33,739 nt of DNA from Actinobacteria bacterium UBA2286 (GCA_002345925.1 DDWM01000055.1:31486-65224), one strand, 5' to 3'; positions 15,388 through 22,886 are shown, numbered from the stretch's first letter. Numbers and translations: made by a program. Notes: a model not told the origin generated them from the sequence alone.

Positions 15388-16584
15388 TCACCAATCCTTA
15401 TTGGCCTCCTCGATTGCTCGCAACACCCTCGGCACGATGGTTCGGAATGGAACCGCACCCGCCGAGGCTTCATCCACGGTCCCGGCGAACAACAGCCCAT
15501 AGCGGGGGCAGTGGAACAACCATGACCCGGTCGACCCAGTGTGTCCGATCACCGGCGGAATCGGGCGGAACGGCGTGTACATTCTCGGCAGAGCGAAGCG
15601 CATCATCCCGAATCCGTACTCGATAGGAGAGCTTGGCGCACGCAGCGCGGCCGCGTCGAGAGGCAGCCCGAAGCGCCGCCAGGACTGCTGCACCATGCCG
15701 AGGGTGGAGGGGTCATCAAAGAGCTGGCCACCTAACAGCGCACGAAGCGAGGATATCTGGTCGCCGACCGTACTGTAGATGCTCCTCAACGATGCGAGGA
15801 CCTTTGGGATGTCTAGCGCTTGAGCACCGGACCACAGCGCCGCAGGTTCACGCACGGGGACGAGCGGCTCGGACTTTCCGAGGAAGAAAGTCTGCTGCAT
15901 ACCGGCACGCGCGAATATGTGCTCGCTGAACACTTCGTGCAGCTGCCGCTGGTAGAGCGCTTCGATCATGGCGATCAGCAACAGATAGTTCGTGTCGCTG
16001 TAGCGCACCTTGGACCGCTCGGACTCCGGGTCCTGCGGCGGGAAATGCGGTTTCAGATCGTCGCGGACTACGCTCATCGCAGTCGCGATGCTCAGTTCAC
16101 GATCCTCACCGCCCTCAAGAAGCAACTCGATCAGGCTCTTGCCGCCTCTCGGTCGGTCCTCAAGGTAGTCAGCCAGCCCCGAGGTGTGACTGAGGAGGTG
16201 TGCGACCGTGATCTGATCGCTGTAGTCGACTCCCTCTCCCACGTGGATCCGCTCGGTAAGCTCCTGTGGCAAGTGCTCGGAGATGCGAGTGTCGAGGTGG
16301 ATGCGCCCCTGCTCGACCAGTTTCATGGTCGCTGTCGCCGTATAGAGCTTGTCGACGCTGGCGATGAAGTACGGAATGTCGGGACTCATCGGTGTGCCAT
16401 CCGGATATGCGATTCCCGATGAGCCGCTCCAGCTGACGGAAGCATCGAGTGTCTCAACGCCCAATGTCGCGTGCGGGAGATGCTTACGTCCTACAAGGTC
16501 GTCCAGAATCGCCTGAAGACGGTCTCCTGGGATTCTGAGCTGCTTGAGAGCGGCCCGGTCTTCTCGGGGGACTACGTGTTCCAT
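15388..16584 (-). CDS. Serine beta-lactamase-like hydrolase (class C/DD-peptidase fold)
   Basis: A 398-residue member of the beta-lactamase family (COG1680). The active-site pattern is complete: SVDK with Ser76 and Lys79, YSD at 195-197 in place of YxN, and HTG at 348-350. There is no signal peptide, so it is probably cytoplasmic and more likely an esterase or peptidase than a true antibiotic-degrading lactamase. The ATG at 16584 follows TAGGAGTGGGC. It starts 33 bases after the SnoaL-like gene stop, which suggests co-transcription. Confidence 0.9.
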   Translation of the reverse strand: MEHVVPREDRAALKQLRIPGDRLQAILDDLVGRKHLPHATLGVETLDASVSWSGSSGIAYPDGTPMSPDIPYFIASVDKLYTATATMKLVEQGRIHLDTRISEHLPQELTERIHVGEGVDYSDQITVAHLLSHTSGLADYLEDRPRGGKSLIELLLEGGEDRELSIATAMSVVRDDLKPHFPPQDPESERSKVRYSDTNYLLLIAMIEALYQRQLHEVFSEHIFARAGMQQTFFLGKSEPLVPVREPAALWSGAQALDIPKVLASLRSIYSTVGDQISSLRALLGGQLFDDPSTLGMVQQSWRRFGLPLDAAALRAPSSPIEYGFGMMRFALPRMYTPFRPIPPVIGHTGSTGSWLFHCPRYGLLFAGTVDEASAGAVPFRTIVPRVLRAIEEANKDW

Positions 16585-16617
16585 GCCCACTCCTATCGGA
16601 AAGACTATTCGGCTCGC

Positions 16618-17025
16618 CTATCCTTTGCGCGCTCGAAGCAGCTGCTCCGCAAGGTCGCTCACGACCCACTCCTCGGCGATAAGGTCACCCTCGAACCGGC
16701 TGGTGACCATATCGCGCCACACGAGCCGACGCCCCGTCGCCGGAAACCCCGCATAGGCGCCTTCTTGGGTCGCGCGCAGTGTTCGCTGCCATGCGACCCG
16801 ATCGGAAGCCTCGATGAGGATCTCCACCTCGGCGCTCATATCGGGAAACGCCCGATGCCATCGCTCGACCGTTCGCTGGATCGCCGCATGCCCGCGCACG
16901 GGGTCGCCTTCGGTACCGTGGGCGACGTAGTCGGCCGAGAAGAACCGGGGAATCGACGACATATCGCCGGCTCCGACGATGGCGGCGTTTGCCTCTTGGA
17001 CTATCGACGCGATGGAGTCTTGCAT
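16618..17025 (-). CDS. SnoaL-like ester cyclase family protein
   Basis: A 135-residue NTF2-like fold protein of the SnoaL/ester cyclase type. Typical parts are FFSADYVAHGTEGDPVRGH, the helix-strand RWHRAFPDMSAEVEILIEA, DRVAWQRTLRATQEG and FPATGRRLVWRDM. The family covers cyclases, isomerases and proteins of unknown role, so no reaction is assigned. It sits just upstream of the beta-lactamase-like gene. No attC is recognised on either side. Confidence 0.88.
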   Translation of the reverse strand: MQDSIASIVQEANAAIVGAGDMSSIPRFFSADYVAHGTEGDPVRGHAAIQRTVERWHRAFPDMSAEVEILIEASDRVAWQRTLRATQEGAYAGFPATGRRLVWRDMVTSRFEGDLIAEEWVVSDLAEQLLRARKG

Positions 17026-17131
17026 TGCGAACCTCCCGGCTATCCGATTCGACCGACCTCAGTCGCTGACGAACTAATGATTCCCTACGATTCGCGGGCG
17101 TACCCCCCCCCTCGGCCTTAAGCGCGACATC

Positions 17132-17455
17132 TCATCGCTGGGCGATCAGGGCGGTGCCGATCACAAGCACAGGCATCGCCAGGAATTGCGGATGACGGAC
17201 CACCGCGTACAGACCCGTATCGACGATGAGGGTCGTATTGGCAAATATGTCTCCCCGCGCGACGCCGCCACGTCGTTTGAACTGCACAACGGGCACGACA
17301 AGCGATACGAGAGCCATGAGCTGCAGGGATCCGCCAATGACCGTGAGCCAGAGCGCGGGTCCGGGACCCGCTACGCCGAGCAGAACCAACTGGGCCGCAG
17401 CCAAAAAGCCGCCCAGACCAAGCCCCGGGTAGTCACGTGGATCGATCGGCTGCAT
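17132..17455 (-). CDS. ICMT-like membrane methyltransferase, apparently shortened
   Basis: About 107 residues from the ATG at 17455 (GAGG upstream); 11 more codons are possible upstream but lie in attC-like sequence. Three hydrophobic helices are followed by VDTGLYAVVRHPQFLAM, the SAM-binding signature of the isoprenylcysteine carboxyl methyltransferase/PEMT group. Relatives usually continue for another 40 or more residues after this motif. Here the protein ends soon after (VLVIGTALIAQR), at a sequence resembling an attC core. A truncated, possibly inactive gene is likely. Confidence 0.72.
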   Translation of the reverse strand: MQPIDPRDYPGLGLGGFLAAAQLVLLGVAGPGPALWLTVIGGSLQLMALVSLVVPVVQFKRRGGVARGDIFANTTLIVDTGLYAVVRHPQFLAMPVLVIGTALIAQR

Positions 17456-17530
17456 GGACATCGCCTCGACTTGTATCAGCTGCGCCATCCCAGGTGCTGC
17501 AGCGCAGGGCCACTCGGCTCACTGCTTGTA
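17456..17530 (-). repeat. Possible attC remnant
   Basis: TTGTATCAGCTGCGCCATCC resembles the left arm of attC, and CTGCTTGTAGAAG the right arm. The centre is not recognisable. It lies between the methyltransferase and DUF1801 genes, where a site is expected. Weak support. Confidence 0.35.
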
Positions 17531-17929
17531 GAAGCGAGCTGCCTCCGCCAACAAACGGCCGATGACCTCGCGCTTGGAGGTGAGCTCATCGACGGATCTG
17601 ATCTTGATGTGCCTGACCGCAGCACCGGTACCCTCAAGTACCCCGTCCGGATCGCCGAGAAGTCCTCCCTTGAACAGCACCAGAGAAATCCAGGAGCGGT
17701 GCGGAACGACCGCGGCCATCCCCCACCCGTCGTATCCGTACTGGCGCGCACCGTAGCCGATGCCGCCATCCGTGAGATCGACTGCGTGGCGGACATCCGG
17801 GAAAGTCTCGGACATGAGACTGTGAACGCCCAGATAGACATCGCGAAGACCCGGCTGAGTCCGATCGATGAGTTCGCCGAGCTTGTCCATAGACGGCATG
17901 TCCAGATGCGGATGCCTCTCTGCTACCAT
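17519..17929 (-). CDS. DUF1801 domain protein
   Basis: A 136-residue DUF1801 protein. Typical elements are GLRDVYLGVHSLMSETFPDV at the N-terminus, DLTDGGIGYGARQYGYDGWG in the core, RSWISLVLFKGG, and a C-terminal RHIKIRSVDEL segment. Function is unknown. It starts 15 bases after the arr stop with no attC between, so it is probably in the same cassette and transcript as arr. It is only distantly similar to the DUF1801 protein at 10948. Confidence 0.88.
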   Translation of the reverse strand: MVAERHPHLDMPSMDKLGELIDRTQPGLRDVYLGVHSLMSETFPDVRHAVDLTDGGIGYGARQYGYDGWGMAAVVPHRSWISLVLFKGGLLGDPDGVLEGTGAAVRHIKIRSVDELTSKREVIGRLLAEAARFYKQ

Positions 17930-17944
17930 GCGTGCCTCCCCGTC

Positions 17945-18400
17945 CTAGTCCTCTATGACATCCAGTCCTTGCTCGCGAAGCTGCGCAAGATGATCGAGCA
18001 TCGCCTTCAGGGCATCCGGGCTGTGCGGCTCCCACTCCTCCAGCTCACCAGTTACTCGCAGGGCAGCTCGCGTTCGATAAGAACAGGTTGGATTGCCGGG
18101 GAACCGCTTGTTGGTGACGTTGGGGTCGTCTTCAAAGGGCCCCGTGGGCTCAACGACGTAGATGTGTCCGCACCCCGTCTCTCCCGCCAACGCCGCCGCC
18201 AGTTGCGCTCCCCACGCGGCGGTACTAACTAGAGATGTGAAGTAGATGTTGTTGGAGACCCTGTCGGCCTGGAAGTTGGAGCCAAAGCCCGGGGTCAGTT
18301 CATCGCCAGGGTGCAAAGTGGACCTGGTTCCGTGGTAGAACGGTCCGGCGACGTGTTCGTAGCTCTCAAGAGTCACCGGAACCCATTGGTCGCTGCTCAT
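17945..18400 (-). CDS. arr: Rifamycin NAD+-dependent ADP-ribosyltransferase (Arr)
   Basis: A 151-residue Arr enzyme, which inactivates rifampicin-type antibiotics by ADP-ribosylating them. Family hallmarks are FYHGTRSTLHPGDELTPG near the start, IYFTSLVSTAAWGAQLA, IYVVEPTGPFEDDPNVTNK, RFPGNPTCSYRT and a C-terminal HSPDALKAMLDHLAQLREQG. Full length compared with mycobacterial and integron Arr proteins (about 140-155 residues). The ATG at 18400 follows GGAGATCGATCAC. An attC lies to the right (18435-18520). arr-2 and arr-3 are known mobile-integron cassettes; here it sits in a chromosomal-type array. Confidence 0.95.
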   Translation of the reverse strand: MSSDQWVPVTLESYEHVAGPFYHGTRSTLHPGDELTPGFGSNFQADRVSNNIYFTSLVSTAAWGAQLAAALAGETGCGHIYVVEPTGPFEDDPNVTNKRFPGNPTCSYRTRAALRVTGELEEWEPHSPDALKAMLDHLAQLREQGLDVIED

Positions 18401-18434
18401 GTGATCGATCTCCAAGTCGAGGTCCTGGCTGTAC

Positions 18435-18520
18435 TCCTAACGTGTTTGCGGACAACCCGCGAGCTTGCGCTCCCATTATGCGACAACCATGCGCGAGTCG
18501 AGTTGAAGCGCGTGTTAGGC
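18435..18520 (-). repeat. attC site, divergent inner sequence
   Basis: Left core TCCTAAC (18435-18441) and right core GTTAGGC (18514-18520). The inner arms differ from the main type: GACAACCCGCGAGC on the left, GCGCGAGTCGAGTTGAAGCG on the right. It follows the gene at 18566 and resembles the sites at 26836 and 30715. Confidence 0.9.
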
Positions 18521-18565
18521 GTGGGCTTCGGGGACCGATTGTCGGCGTTCTGCCCCTGCAGCGCT

Positions 18566-18916
18566 CTACTGGTCGGGGAAGTGAGTCGCGACGATCATCG
18601 TCGCCTGCGATCGCAACCTGTCCGGTACCGATAGAGTCACGTTGACCTTTCCGCCGGCCAGAAGGCCTGCCCGGCGTGGTTTCGAGCCAAGGACTGGCAC
18701 ACCGGCCTTGCGAAGCTCGTTGACGACATCGAACGCTGCGCCCGGGGACACCTTCTTCAGCTGAGGCAGCTCCGTCCACGGCTCATTGGGGTCGAACTCG
18801 GGCTGCGGCGCTCCAGACATGAGTGCGCCGCCGACAGAGGTAGTGTCATCGGATGTCGCGAAGTAGTTCGTCCAGACCGGGTCTGTGGGATCCGGCCCGA
18901 AGTCGGAATCATCCAT
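18566..18916 (-). CDS. Hypothetical protein, 116 aa
   Basis: A 116-residue soluble protein with an acidic N-terminus (MDDSDFGPDPTDPVWTNYF) and a basic, strand-rich C-terminal half (GGKVNVTLSVPDRLRSQ, MIVATHFPDQ). No family was recognised. The ATG at 18916 follows GGGGGTGACCGAT; upstream codons lie in attC. The last 24 or so codons of a close relative survive as a fragment at 14530-14604. It forms a clean one-gene cassette with the attC at 18435. Confidence 0.8.
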   Translation of the reverse strand: MDDSDFGPDPTDPVWTNYFATSDDTTSVGGALMSGAPQPEFDPNEPWTELPQLKKVSPGAAFDVVNELRKAGVPVLGSKPRRAGLLAGGKVNVTLSVPDRLRSQATMIVATHFPDQ

Positions 18917-18945
18917 ATCGGTCACCCCCAACTCGAATGCCCTAC

Positions 18946-19029
18946 GCCTAACGTATTTGCGCATCAGCAGCCGCCTGGCGCTTCCCTCAGTTTATCGCTC
19001 CTGGCGCCAGCTGGATGCGCTTGTAAGCC
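18946..19029 (-). repeat. attC site
   Basis: Left core GCCTAAC, then GTATTTGCGCATCAGCAG; the right arm GCCAGCTGGATGCGC ends in a slightly altered core GTAAGCC. The right arm has the extra G (GCTGGATGCGC) against the left GCGCATCAGC. It follows the DHFR-like gene. Confidence 0.92.
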
Positions 19030-19057
19030 GCCCCCGCGAGACCCCCCGTATCCGCCG

Positions 19058-19618
19058 TCATCCGACCGTACGATAACTCACATAGACCGTGCCATTGTCG
19101 AACCGGCGTTGGTCGACGAGTCGCAAGTCGAACCTGACTCCATCCGGCAGGCAGCGCGTGCCCCCGCCCACGACGGCGGGCACGACGAACAGCTGATACG
19201 CATCGACCAGACCCGCCGCGATCGCCTGAGCCGCCAGGGTCGGTCCCGCGATTGAGATATCGCTCGCGAGTTCGTCTTTCATCCGGCGTACGGCGTCGGG
19301 CTCGAACACGGGCTCGATTCGGGTACGAGCCGCCGACACCGAGTCCAAGGTCGTCGAGTAGACGACTTTGTCAGACGCACGCCACAGATCACCGAACTCC
19401 TGGATGTACGCAGGCTCGTCACCGCGTGTACCAAACGTCTCCCATGCCGACATCACCTCATACATCCGCCTGCCGAGAAGGTTCGTGCCGATCGCGGCCT
19501 GCAGCTCATTGGCAAAGCGGTGCACCTGCTCGTCAGGCTCAGCCCAGCCAAACTTGCCTGCCGAATCCGCGACGTAACCATCAACTGACTGGATCATCGA
19601 GTAGATCAGCCTGGCCAT
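19058..19618 (-). CDS. RibD C-terminal / dihydrofolate reductase-like protein
   Basis: A 186-residue protein of the RibD_C/DHFR-fold family. Typical parts are MARLIYSMIQSVDGYVAD, GTNLLGRRMYEVM, KVVYSTTL, SDISIAGPTLAAQAIAAGLV and VPAVVGGGTRCLPDG, followed by LRLVDQRRFDNGTVYVSYR. It probably binds NADPH; the substrate is unknown and classical DHFR activity is unlikely. The ATG at 19618 follows GGAGGGGACTCC; upstream codons lie in the next attC. A second member of the family is at 30796. Confidence 0.92.
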   Translation of the reverse strand: MARLIYSMIQSVDGYVADSAGKFGWAEPDEQVHRFANELQAAIGTNLLGRRMYEVMSAWETFGTRGDEPAYIQEFGDLWRASDKVVYSTTLDSVSAARTRIEPVFEPDAVRRMKDELASDISIAGPTLAAQAIAAGLVDAYQLFVVPAVVGGGTRCLPDGVRFDLRLVDQRRFDNGTVYVSYRTVG

Positions 19619-19644
19619 GGAGTCCCCTCCGATTCCAGCGGTGC

Positions 19645-19731
19645 GCCCAACGCATTTGCGCGTCAGCCACGCGCCGATGCCTTCCACTTAAGTCTAACGC
19701 TTGTCACATCTGCTGGTTGCGCTTGTCATAC
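19645..19731 (-). repeat. attC site
   Basis: Left core GCCCAAC, then GCATTTGCGCGTCAGCCACG, centre AAGTCTAACGCTTG and right core GTCATAC, slightly altered. It follows the DUF2510 gene at 19736. Confidence 0.92.
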
Positions 19732-19735
19732 AGGC

Positions 19736-20284
19736 CTACCCACCCCACTGGTCCACGGCAAGCACGAGGGTGATGGCGAACACGAGGTAGAAGACGAGGG
19801 CCAGAACCGCTGCGGCCTTACCTGAATATGTCACGAGGGATCGTTCGCCATCAGCACGAGCCCGAGCGCCCATAACGAGGGACGCGACCGCGGCGATTGG
19901 AGAAAGCACCATGAGGGGAGTGAAGCACGTCATGCTAGCCACCCCCAAGAACAACGCGGCCATCGAAGTCTGGTCGATCATGGAGTTGAGAGGAAAGAGA
20001 AGCCCCTGCAAGACCAACGGGCAGATGGCAACGGCAGCGAGCAATAATGAGGCGCGTGCCGACTTCCGATTTGCTGCAGGCGCGGTGCCGCTCGAACGCT
20101 CTGCTCCGGAGGTTCCGGCCGCAGCATCGGAGTGCACCTGTGAGACCGCGCAGAGCGCTTCCAGTCCGGTAACGTCCCACCCGGCCACGCCGGCGTCGGC
20201 GACGTGGCCGGTCCATCCGCTCCCACTCCAGTACCGCATCTCGTACTTGTGCAACGGGTCGGTCAGCCATCTCGCCTGCCGCAT
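19736..20284 (-). CDS. DUF2510 domain membrane protein, 182 aa
   Basis: The N-terminus carries a DUF2510 motif (ARWLTDPLHKYEMRYWSGSG then WTGHVAD), a short tryptophan-rich domain found almost only in Actinobacteria. A low-complexity linker (about 50-75) and three hydrophobic segments follow. Function is unknown. The ATG at 20284 follows GAGGAGTTGTTC. It is a one-gene cassette flanked by attC sites at 19645 and 20339. A larger relative with the same domain is at 29684. Confidence 0.88.
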   Translation of the reverse strand: MRQARWLTDPLHKYEMRYWSGSGWTGHVADAGVAGWDVTGLEALCAVSQVHSDAAAGTSGAERSSGTAPAANRKSARASLLLAAVAICPLVLQGLLFPLNSMIDQTSMAALFLGVASMTCFTPLMVLSPIAAVASLVMGARARADGERSLVTYSGKAAAVLALVFYLVFAITLVLAVDQWGG

Positions 20285-20338
20285 GAACAACTCCTCGTTG
20301 ATCTCGGGATGGACCGGAAGGTCGGGGAGGTCAGCTCT

Positions 20339-20425
20339 GTCTAACGCACTTGCGCATCAGCCGCGCGCCAATGCCTTCCACCGAAATCTAGCGGTTGTCG
20401 CATCTGCTGAATACCCTTGTTAGAC
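20339..20425 (-). repeat. attC site
   Basis: Left core GTCTAAC (20339-20345), left arm GCACTTGCGCATCAGCCGCG, centre AAATCTAGCGGTTG and right core GTTAGAC. It follows the gene at 20473 by about 50 bases. Confidence 0.95.
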
Positions 20426-20472
20426 ACGTGCCGAGGATCGCATCTACGCGCATTGCCGGCAGCGCAGAAGAC

Positions 20473-20880
20473 CTATTCAACTGTGCGCCCTCGCCGGCGC
20501 AGAAGGAACGCGACCAGCGCCCCAGCCAACCCAACCGATGTGGTGAAGAGACCCGCGTACAGCACGAGCTCGGACTTCTCACTTTGATCGGCGAACAGCA
20601 GAGCGGCGGCCAGAATACCCGTACCAAGCAGCGGCGCTCGCCAGCCCGAACCCAGGTCCATCGTTCGACCTGTGCGCTCTTGTCGCGAGCGCCAACCAAT
20701 AAGAGCGCCCATGGCCGCGCCGGTTACGACCGAAGCGCTAACGCCGCCTGGGTAGCTTAGTCCAGCATCACGAACACCCAACAGGAAGCTCAGGACTACG
20801 CTCGAAAGCCCGATCGGTACCGAAAGAGCAAAGGGCGCGAATCCGTTTGCGGTTCGCCGGATGGGCGACTGACTGGACAC
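20473..20880 (-). CDS. Four-helix membrane protein, unknown function
   Basis: About 135 residues with four hydrophobic helices (for example FAPFALSVPIGLSSVVLSFL and LLGTGILAAALLFA), and a basic C-terminal tail (LLRRRGRTVE). No family was recognised. A GTG at 20880 is chosen because GAGGGGAGTCGC precedes it; a GTG eight codons upstream is possible. A deleted copy of the same cassette remains at 12437-12494, with the same start-region sequence. Confidence 0.8.
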   Translation of the reverse strand: MSSQSPIRRTANGFAPFALSVPIGLSSVVLSFLLGVRDAGLSYPGGVSASVVTGAAMGALIGWRSRQERTGRTMDLGSGWRAPLLGTGILAAALLFADQSEKSELVLYAGLFTTSVGLAGALVAFLLRRRGRTVE

Positions 20881-20907
20881 GCGACTCCCCTCGACTTGCT
20901 GCACCGT

Positions 20908-21009
20908 GTCTAACGCATTTGCGCATCAGCTGTGTGCACCCCTCACCGCGCTTCTCAGCCCGAGTCTACCTGACCCGGGGCGCGCTTTGTGCTGGAAGCG
21001 CCTTTTGGC
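20908..21009 (-). repeat. attC site with enlarged centre
   Basis: Left core GTCTAAC and left arm GCATTTGCGCATCAGCTGTG are intact. The centre is longer than usual and includes GCCCGAGTCTACCTGACC, shared with the remnant at 8912. The right arm GCTGGAAGCGCC ends in an altered core (TTTTGGC). About 102 bp against the usual 86. Confidence 0.85.
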
Positions 21010-21031
21010 CAGCCAGCGGCCGCCCCGGACT

Positions 21032-21484
21032 TCACTGCCGTCTTGCCTTGCCTGCGGGCCGAGGATGCGAGGCGATGTTCGCGATGATTTGGACGATGAA
21101 GAGTCCCAGCATCACTATCCCGCCCATCAAGGAGTAGTACTTCCATACCATCACAACGAATCCGTAGTTCGCCGAAATGTAGAGGGCAACATACGGGGTG
21201 AAGACCCTCCAGTCCATCTCTTCTCGGAATGGGATCTTCAGAATCCAGTCGTACAGAGCTTCGATTGCGAGAAACGCAAGGAAGATTCCCAGGAAGACGA
21301 TGTAGCGCGGGTCCGTCTGTTCTTGTTGGCCAACGCAGATCGCATACAGAGCGGGAATGGCTAGGAGGAAGTACAGCCACCCGATTCTCCGCACGAGAAC
21401 CAGGTGATTCTTGCGAACAAGGAAGATGAGGATCAGCAAGACACTGTTTGCGACGCCTAGTGCGAAGAAGAGCGGCTCGAACAT
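21032..21484 (-). CDS. Polytopic membrane protein, 150 aa
   Basis: A 150-residue protein with about five hydrophobic helices, starting MFEPLFFALGVANSVLLILI. Polar loops include VGQQEQTDPRY and KIPFREEMDWRVF. The C-terminus is basic (HPRPAGKARRQ). No family was recognised. The ATG at 21484 follows GGAAGGGG. Only 53 bases separate it from the 21538 gene and no attC lies between, so both are probably in one cassette. Base composition is slightly lower in GC than its neighbours, in keeping with an independent origin. Confidence 0.82.
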   Translation of the reverse strand: MFEPLFFALGVANSVLLILIFLVRKNHLVLVRRIGWLYFLLAIPALYAICVGQQEQTDPRYIVFLGIFLAFLAIEALYDWILKIPFREEMDWRVFTPYVALYISANYGFVVMVWKYYSLMGGIVMLGLFIVQIIANIASHPRPAGKARRQ

Positions 21485-21537
21485 TTCGGAACCCCTTCCG
21501 CTTCAGCAGTACGCCTTCGGGCGTGTGACCGTAGACA

Positions 21538-21855
21538 TCATTGCCCGACGAACACCATCGCGCTCAGCCGACCCGGAGTCTCAACCGTGATCGAAACCCA
21601 GTGGTCAGTTGCGTCCAGATGCTCAAGCGCTTCCGCCTGACCAACAAGAGCAGCTCCGATGTGAAACGTCGACGCGGGCGTTGCCTCGAACACGTACTTG
21701 CCGAGAAGCTCGCCAGCCGGGTCGTAGATACTCGCCTTGAAGTGAACGGGGCCTTCTGGCCCAGAAGGCGTGAATACCGTGGCGATGTCGGCATCATGTG
21801 TACCGACGGGAGCTGGCTCACCGGACGGCATCAACGCCCATTCGATGATAGACAC
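21538..21855 (-). CDS. Hypothetical protein, 105 aa
   Basis: A soluble, probably beta-rich protein (GPVHFKASIYDPAGELLGKY, DHWVSITVETPGRLSAMVFV) with no recognised family and no signal peptide. The GTG start at 21855 follows GGAGGAGACCGG. It is the first gene of a two-gene cassette with the membrane protein at 21032. A compact hairpin with a TTCG loop (ACGCC/GGCGT, near 21511-21524) lies between the two genes. Confidence 0.78.
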   Translation of the reverse strand: MSIIEWALMPSGEPAPVGTHDADIATVFTPSGPEGPVHFKASIYDPAGELLGKYVFEATPASTFHIGAALVGQAEALEHLDATDHWVSITVETPGRLSAMVFVGQ

Positions 21856-21874
21856 CCGGTCTCCTCCGCACTGC

Positions 21875-21961
21875 GCCTAACGCATTTGCGCATCAGCTGT
21901 GCGCCGATGCCTTCCACCTAAGTTTAGCGCTTGGCGCGGCTGCTGGAAGCGCTTGTTAGAC
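21875..21961 (-). repeat. attC site
   Basis: Left core GCCTAAC, arm GCATTTGCGCATCAGCTGTG, centre AAGTTTAGCGCTTGG, right arm CTGCTGGAAGCGC and core GTTAGAC. It follows the small membrane gene at 21976. Confidence 0.95.
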
Positions 21962-21975
21962 CGACCGCCGAGACC

Positions 21976-22158
21976 CTATCCGCGCAGCTTTCGTGCACGC
22001 GCGTTGAGCCCAAGATTCACTGCGGCTAAGGCCAACATGAACCCTAAGCCACGCTCACCATCAAGCGAGTAGGCCACCGCCCCGCAGAGCGCAAGTGCGA
22101 TCACCTGAATCGTGGCTTTCCGGAGCCGGGCCGACGCAGGCACATGCGCTTGATCCAT
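21976..22158 (-). CDS. Small membrane protein, 60 aa
   Basis: A 60-residue protein with a basic N-terminus and two hydrophobic segments (about 16-31 and 37-50, the latter LGFMLALAAVNLGLNA), ending in ARARKLRG. No family was recognised. The ATG at 22158 follows GGGGGTCGAG. It is flanked directly by attC sites at 21875 and 22180, so it is a minimal cassette of about 300 bp. Confidence 0.78.
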   Translation of the reverse strand: MDQAHVPASARLRKATIQVIALALCGAVAYSLDGERGLGFMLALAAVNLGLNARARKLRG

Positions 22159-22179
22159 CTCGACCCCCTTACCGGTTCG

Positions 22180-22266
22180 GTCTAACGCATTTGCGCATCA
22201 GCTGCTGCCCATGCGCTTTCAACAAGTCTAGCGATCCTGGACGTCAGCTGGATGCGCTTGTTAGAC
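22180..22266 (-). repeat. attC site
   Basis: Left core GTCTAAC, arm GCATTTGCGCATCAGCTGCT, centre AAGTCTAGCGATCC, right arm GTCAGCTGGATGCGC and core GTTAGAC. The extra G in the right arm (GCTGGATGCG) is clear. It follows the gene at 22283. Confidence 0.95.
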
Positions 22267-22282
22267 ACACCGACCACTCGCT

Positions 22283-22732
22283 TCACCGCCGACTCAGCGG
22301 CGGTCCGGTCCGGTCAGACACGTACTCGACGAGCGTCACGAGCTCCGAGCGTTTGGCGAGCCATGCACTGACGTTGTGCTGCGCGCCGGTGCCGTCACAG
22401 AAGTAGACCGTATGTTGGCTGGTGCCCGTCTTGCGCTTCGCGTCCCAGGTGACGATGTCTCCCCAAGCGAACGACCAATTTGGCCCGAACGGTGCGCTCT
22501 GATGGATCCCACTGTCGTCCACGACAAGACCTAGTCCGAAAGATCGCACGATGCTGACCGTGAACACACCGGGAATCAGGACAAACAGGGGACCCGGCAT
22601 CGCGAGCCCACCAGCGACGACCATGATCGCGACCCCTGCGGCCGCGAATATCAAGCAGACCGCCAGACCGACGAGCTGTCCGCTCACGGACGGGACGAAC
22701 CGGAGACCCCCATCACGCTTTCTGACGCCCAC
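22283..22732 (-). CDS. Membrane protein with PH-like domain, 149 aa
   Basis: About 149 residues from a GTG at 22732 that follows GGGGGGCTCAAG; the open frame runs on upstream into attC and is not believed. Two hydrophobic helices (about 17-40 and 45-63) precede a soluble domain (DDSGIHQSAPFGPNWSFAWG, then DIVTWDAK) that resembles bacterial PH-like membrane proteins. Function is unknown. Flanked by attC sites at 22180 and 22798. Similar in layout to the protein at 11536. Confidence 0.78.
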   Translation of the reverse strand: MGVRKRDGGLRFVPSVSGQLVGLAVCLIFAAAGVAIMVVAGGLAMPGPLFVLIPGVFTVSIVRSFGLGLVVDDSGIHQSAPFGPNWSFAWGDIVTWDAKRKTGTSQHTVYFCDGTGAQHNVSAWLAKRSELVTLVEYVSDRTGPPLSRR

Positions 22733-22797
22733 CTTGAGCCCCCCGAATGTAGGATGACCATCCGCCGTCTGAAGAACCCGCGCGCTCGCGCGGTTGT

Positions 22798-22886
22798 GTC
22801 TAACGTGTCTGCGCATCAGCTGCGCGCCATCTACTTCTCAGCCTAGCCGACGACTCCTGCGCGTCAGCTGGAAGCGCTTGTCAGGT
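22798..22886 (-). repeat. attC site
   Basis: Left core GTCTAAC, arm GTGTCTGCGCATCAGCTGCG, a changed centre (CAGCCTAGCCGACG), right arm GTCAGCTGGAAGCGC and core GTCAGGT. The stop of the 22864 gene lies in the right arm. Confidence 0.92.

Noticed and set aside
15820..16422. 200-codon plus-strand open frame inside the beta-lactamase-like gene
   Set aside because: Antisense shadow; the minus strand has the full set of active-site motifs.
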